Source of the DNA: Anaerolineae bacterium
Lineage (GTDB): Bacteria; Chloroflexota; Anaerolineae; Aggregatilineales; Aggregatilineaceae
Length of the DNA: 64,000 nucleotides
NCBI GenBank assembly: GCA_027494015.1
Contig: JAOSJP010000037.1
Location: forward strand, 192,467-256,466
Direction: 5' to 3'
Part shown: positions 61,834 to 64,000 of the stretch, piece after piece
Position numbering within the stretch: position 1 is the stretch's first letter
Layout of the letters: the number at the start of each line of letters is the position of its first letter
Translations under genes and position numbers: made by a program
The notes under the pieces: model-generated
Told to the model about the DNA's origin: nothing
Database searches by the model: none
The model's input: only the letters and a program-made list of their open reading frames with translations

Positions 61834-62704
61834 TCAGGACTCGCCCGTTTCGCCGCCTTCACCTTCTCCCGGTGGCGCAGTGACAGAACTCTTCTCTGTC
61901 GGCGAGGGCCTTGCCGTCCGCGTGACTGTCCGCGTGACTGTTTGCGCCGGCGTATGAGTCGCCGCAGATGTTGCCGTTGCAGGCTGGGCGGTGAGGCTGG
62001 GCGTGCGCGTGCTGGTCGGCGAGAACGGTGTGAAGGTGGCGCTGGGCGGCACCGGCGCCGGCGTCCGGCTCGCCGTGGGGGTGCTCGTCTCCGTCGGCGC
62101 AGGCGTCCGGGTTGGTGACGGCGTATCCGTCGGCTCCGGCGTCCAGGTGGGTGGCGGCGCATCCCACAGCAGAGTGGGCGACGGGCCGGGCGTGCGCGTG
62201 GGCCAGGGTGTGACGCTGGGCGTTGGCGACAGGCGCGGGCCAGCGGTGGCCGAGGGGCAGCACGAAGCGCGGCGTGGGTGGGAGGTCGGCTCGCTTCTCG
62301 TCATCGCGCGCGCCCGCCGCCAACGCGATCACCACGACCGCAGCCGCACCGACCAGCAGGAGGATCAGGTAGCTGCCCAGCCCCAGCGGAGCGTCGCCGA
62401 GCAGGGCGCGCCGCCAGCCGGTGCGCGAAGGCGGCGATGGCGGTGGCGCATAGACCTGGCCGGTGAGCTGCTGGTAAGCCTCCTGCGCCGCACGGTTGCC
62501 CGGCTCCAATTCCAGGGCGCGCGTCAGGCAGCGCACGCGCTCGTCACGGTCGTCGGCCACGGTCGCCAGCCACATCCAGGCGAGCGCCTGCTGCGGGTCT
62601 GCTGCGACCACTTCTTCGAGCAGGCGGCGCGCATCCGAACGCTGGCCGGCCTGGGCCAGCGCAATGGCCCGCTGCAACTTCTCTGTGATCTCCGCGCGGC
62701 GCAT
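61834..62704 (-). pseudogene. TPR membrane protein with Thr/Pro tail, frameshifted
   Basis: Residues 1-85 are TPR-like (MRRAEITEKLQRAIALAQAG; ALAWMWLATVADDRDERVRC; RALELEPGNRAAQEAY). One membrane helix follows (about 110-132, YLILLLVGAAAVVVIALAAG). After LPLGHRWPAPV the frame turns into His/Ala-rich text without protein character. The frame shifted by one carries the natural tail SPTPSVTPWPTRTPGPSPTL and so on to GEGGETGES at 61834. A one-base indel near 62230 joins them, giving about 290 residues. The function is unknown; it is a probable cell-surface scaffold. A sequencing error is possible. Confidence 0.65.
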
Positions 62705-62884
62705 AATCGTTCCCTCATCACCCTGCGTTACCGTTCATTGTATTCATCATGCGCCAACGCGAAAGTAGCCCCGCCTGGGGGCGTATCGCACGGCGCAGGG
62801 GGCGATGCCTGAACCGAAGCGGCACACAGGACGCGGACAGGAACTCACACCCTCCCCGACCTGTCTTTCTTCTGCGCCACAGCC
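62705..62884. other. intergenic between divergent genes
   Basis: No gene or repeat is recognised here. The stretch should hold the promoter of the TPR gene on the minus strand, but I cannot point to a convincing pair of boxes. Confidence 0.35.
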
Positions 62885-62912
62885 TTGCGCCCTCTGCGCG
62901 GCGTGTTATGAT
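62885..62912 (+). promoter_or_regulatory. candidate promoter of the aldolase gene
   Basis: TTGCGC (62885-62890), 16 bases, TATGAT (62907-62912). It gives a leader of about 130 bases containing a GATCAATGGCC/GGCCGC...GATCATTG partial dyad near 62955-62998. Confidence 0.5.
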
Positions 62913-63047
62913 CGCCCCGATTGGTCGGTGAGTGCCAGTTGACCCCTCGAACTATGATCAATGGCCATACCGTTTCTGGCCGCTATCGGCGATCATTGAG
63001 TGTTGATGCCAAAATCACACTCGGTCAGTGCAGAAAGAGAGCCAGAC

Positions 63048-64000
63048 ATGACTACGGTTAGTGCAATCAACGTTGAGTCCCTGCTGGGGGCAGACGCCGA
63101 GTACCTGCTCGGTCACGTCAGCAAGACCATTTCCAAAGAAATGCTGCATATCCCTGGCCCGGACTGGGTAGACCGCATCTTCTTGCCGTCCGACCGGCCC
63201 ACGCCTGTGCTGCGCAGCCTGCAGCAGTTGTTCGATCACGGGCGGCTCGCCGGCACCGGCTACCTGTCCATCCTGCCGGTGGACCAGGGCATTGAGCACA
63301 CGGCGGGCGCGTCCTTCGCCCCGAACCCGATCTACTTCGACCCGGAGAAGATCGTCGAGCTGGCTGTCGAAGGCGGCTGCAACGCCGTTGCCTCGACGCT
63401 CGGCGTGCTGGGGGCGGTTGCGCGCAAGTACGCGCACAGGATCCCGTTCGTGCTCAAGTTCAACCACAACGAGCTATTGACCTACCCGGCCAAGTACGAT
63501 CAGGTCTTCTTCGCCCAGATCGAGCAGGCCTATGACATGGGCGCGGTCGCCGTCGGCGCGACGATCTACTTCGGCTCCGAGGAGTCAACTCGCCAGATTG
63601 TCGAGGTCAGCGAGGCGTTCAAGGTGGCGCACGAGATGGGCATGGCGACTATCCTGTGGTGCTACACGCGCAACTCGGCCTTCAAGCACAACGGCGTGGA
63701 CTACCACGTGGCCGCCGACCTCACCGGCCAGGCCAACCATCTCGGCGTGACTATTGAAGCGGACATCGTCAAGCAGAAGCTGCCGGAGAACAACGGCGGC
63801 TTCAAAGCCATCGGCTTCAGTAAATATCACGAGAAGATGTACAGCCAGCTCAGCAGCGATCACCCGATTGACCTATGCCGCTACCAGGTGGCCAATGGCT
63901 ACATGGGCCGCGCGGGGCTGATCAACAGCGGCGGCGCGTCCGGCAAGGACGACCTGGCGCAGGCCGTGCGCACGGCTGTGATCAACAAGCGGGCGGGCGG
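63048..64000 (+). CDS. fbaB: class I fructose-bisphosphate aldolase (DhnA/FbaB type), cut by window edge
   Basis: Splits fructose 1,6-bisphosphate to triose phosphates in glycolysis, or the reverse. The first 317 residues are present; the frame is open at the right edge. [19 protein letters not shown] (about 74-92), [13 protein letters not shown] (about 131-143, with a candidate active-site Lys) and [14 protein letters not shown] match archaeal-type class I aldolases, and the Schiff-base Lys is probably in [25 protein letters not shown] near the end is the phosphate-binding loop. AAAGAGAG precedes the ATG. DeoC/LsrF-type relatives are less likely given the glycolytic-type motifs. Confidence 0.9.
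   Translation, partial: MTTVSAINVESLLGADAEYLLGHVSKTISKEMLHIPGPDWVDRIFLPSDRPTPVLRSLQQLFDHGRLAGTGYLSILPVDQGIEHTAGASFAPNPIYFDPEKIVELAVEGGCNAVASTLGVLGAVARKYAHRIPFVLKFNHNELLTYPAKYDQVFFAQIEQAYDMGAVAVGATIYFGSEESTRQIVEVSEAFKVAHEMGMATILWCYTRNSAFKHNGVDYHVAADLTGQANHLGVTIEADIVKQKLPENNGGFKAIGFSKYHEKMYSQLSSDHPIDLCRYQVANGYMGRAGLINSGGASGKDDLAQAVRTAVINKRAG

Overview
The window is about 64 kb of mostly GC-rich (roughly 65-70%) bacterial chromosome. Codon choice, T-box leaders on pheS and trp, a serine/threonine kinase fused to many TPRs, secreted proteins with Thr/Pro or Ala-rich stalks, PD40-type propellers and very abundant intergenic hairpin repeats suggest a Chloroflexota (Anaerolineae-like) genome. This is inferred from protein style; there is no rRNA to confirm it.

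Layout. 1-7.3 kb: a cut-off secreted protein, then a Phe T-box, pheS, an MNT nucleotidyltransferase with a remnant HEPN partner, an orphan FAD subunit, methionine aminopeptidase and pheT. 7.3-13.3 kb: kinase-TPR protein, FHA protein and an HpnA-like epimerase. 13.3-15.2 kb: an IS110-family element that appears to sit inside a split repeat. 15.3-23 kb: secreted propeller, rpmJ (L36), 2-hydroxyacid dehydrogenase, a small protein, a cold-shock gene, a haem-binding secreted protein behind an FNR-like site, and a glycosidase-like protein. 23.4-29 kb: three-gene ABC exporter and a membrane-anchored HExxH protein. 29-36.3 kb: complete trpEGDCFBA operon on the minus strand behind a Trp T-box. 36.7-39.2 kb: gatA-type amidase and a UPF0173 hydrolase. 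39.2-43.1 kb: a damaged insertion-sequence island holding poly-G and poly-A stretches that look like assembly noise. 43.3-48.4 kb: ACT protein, BON-like protein, purC, repeats, and a formate dehydrogenase whose in-frame UGA is best read as selenocysteine. 48.6-55.6 kb (minus strand): response regulator, DUF4926 with a DUF6883 remnant, PhnP-like hydrolase, two RidA copies, a hypothetical protein, a frameshifted amylosucrase and a double-Nudix protein. 55.6-64 kb: a dense repeat cluster, tRNA-Ala(CGC), dtd, a second glycosidase-like protein, a frameshifted propeller protein, a small conserved protein, a frameshifted TPR protein and the start of a class I fructose-bisphosphate aldolase.

How genes work together. 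The trp operon makes tryptophan from chorismate and is read through when uncharged tRNA-Trp binds its leader. pheS and pheT together make phenylalanyl-tRNA synthetase although they lie 2.4 kb apart. The kinase and the FHA protein are a likely phosphorylation writer-reader pair. The ABC genes form one exporter.

The most distinctive features are the repeats. A MITE-like element of about 210 bp abuts two unrelated genes so that its first bases supply their TAG stop codons. A 34-bp palindrome family occurs alone and inside other repeats. A modular CCTCACCCCC...GGGGGTGAGG hairpin fills most gaps between genes. Several genes carry single-base frameshifts, and together with the homopolymer stretches near 39-42 kb this means sequence quality should be checked before calling them pseudogenes.
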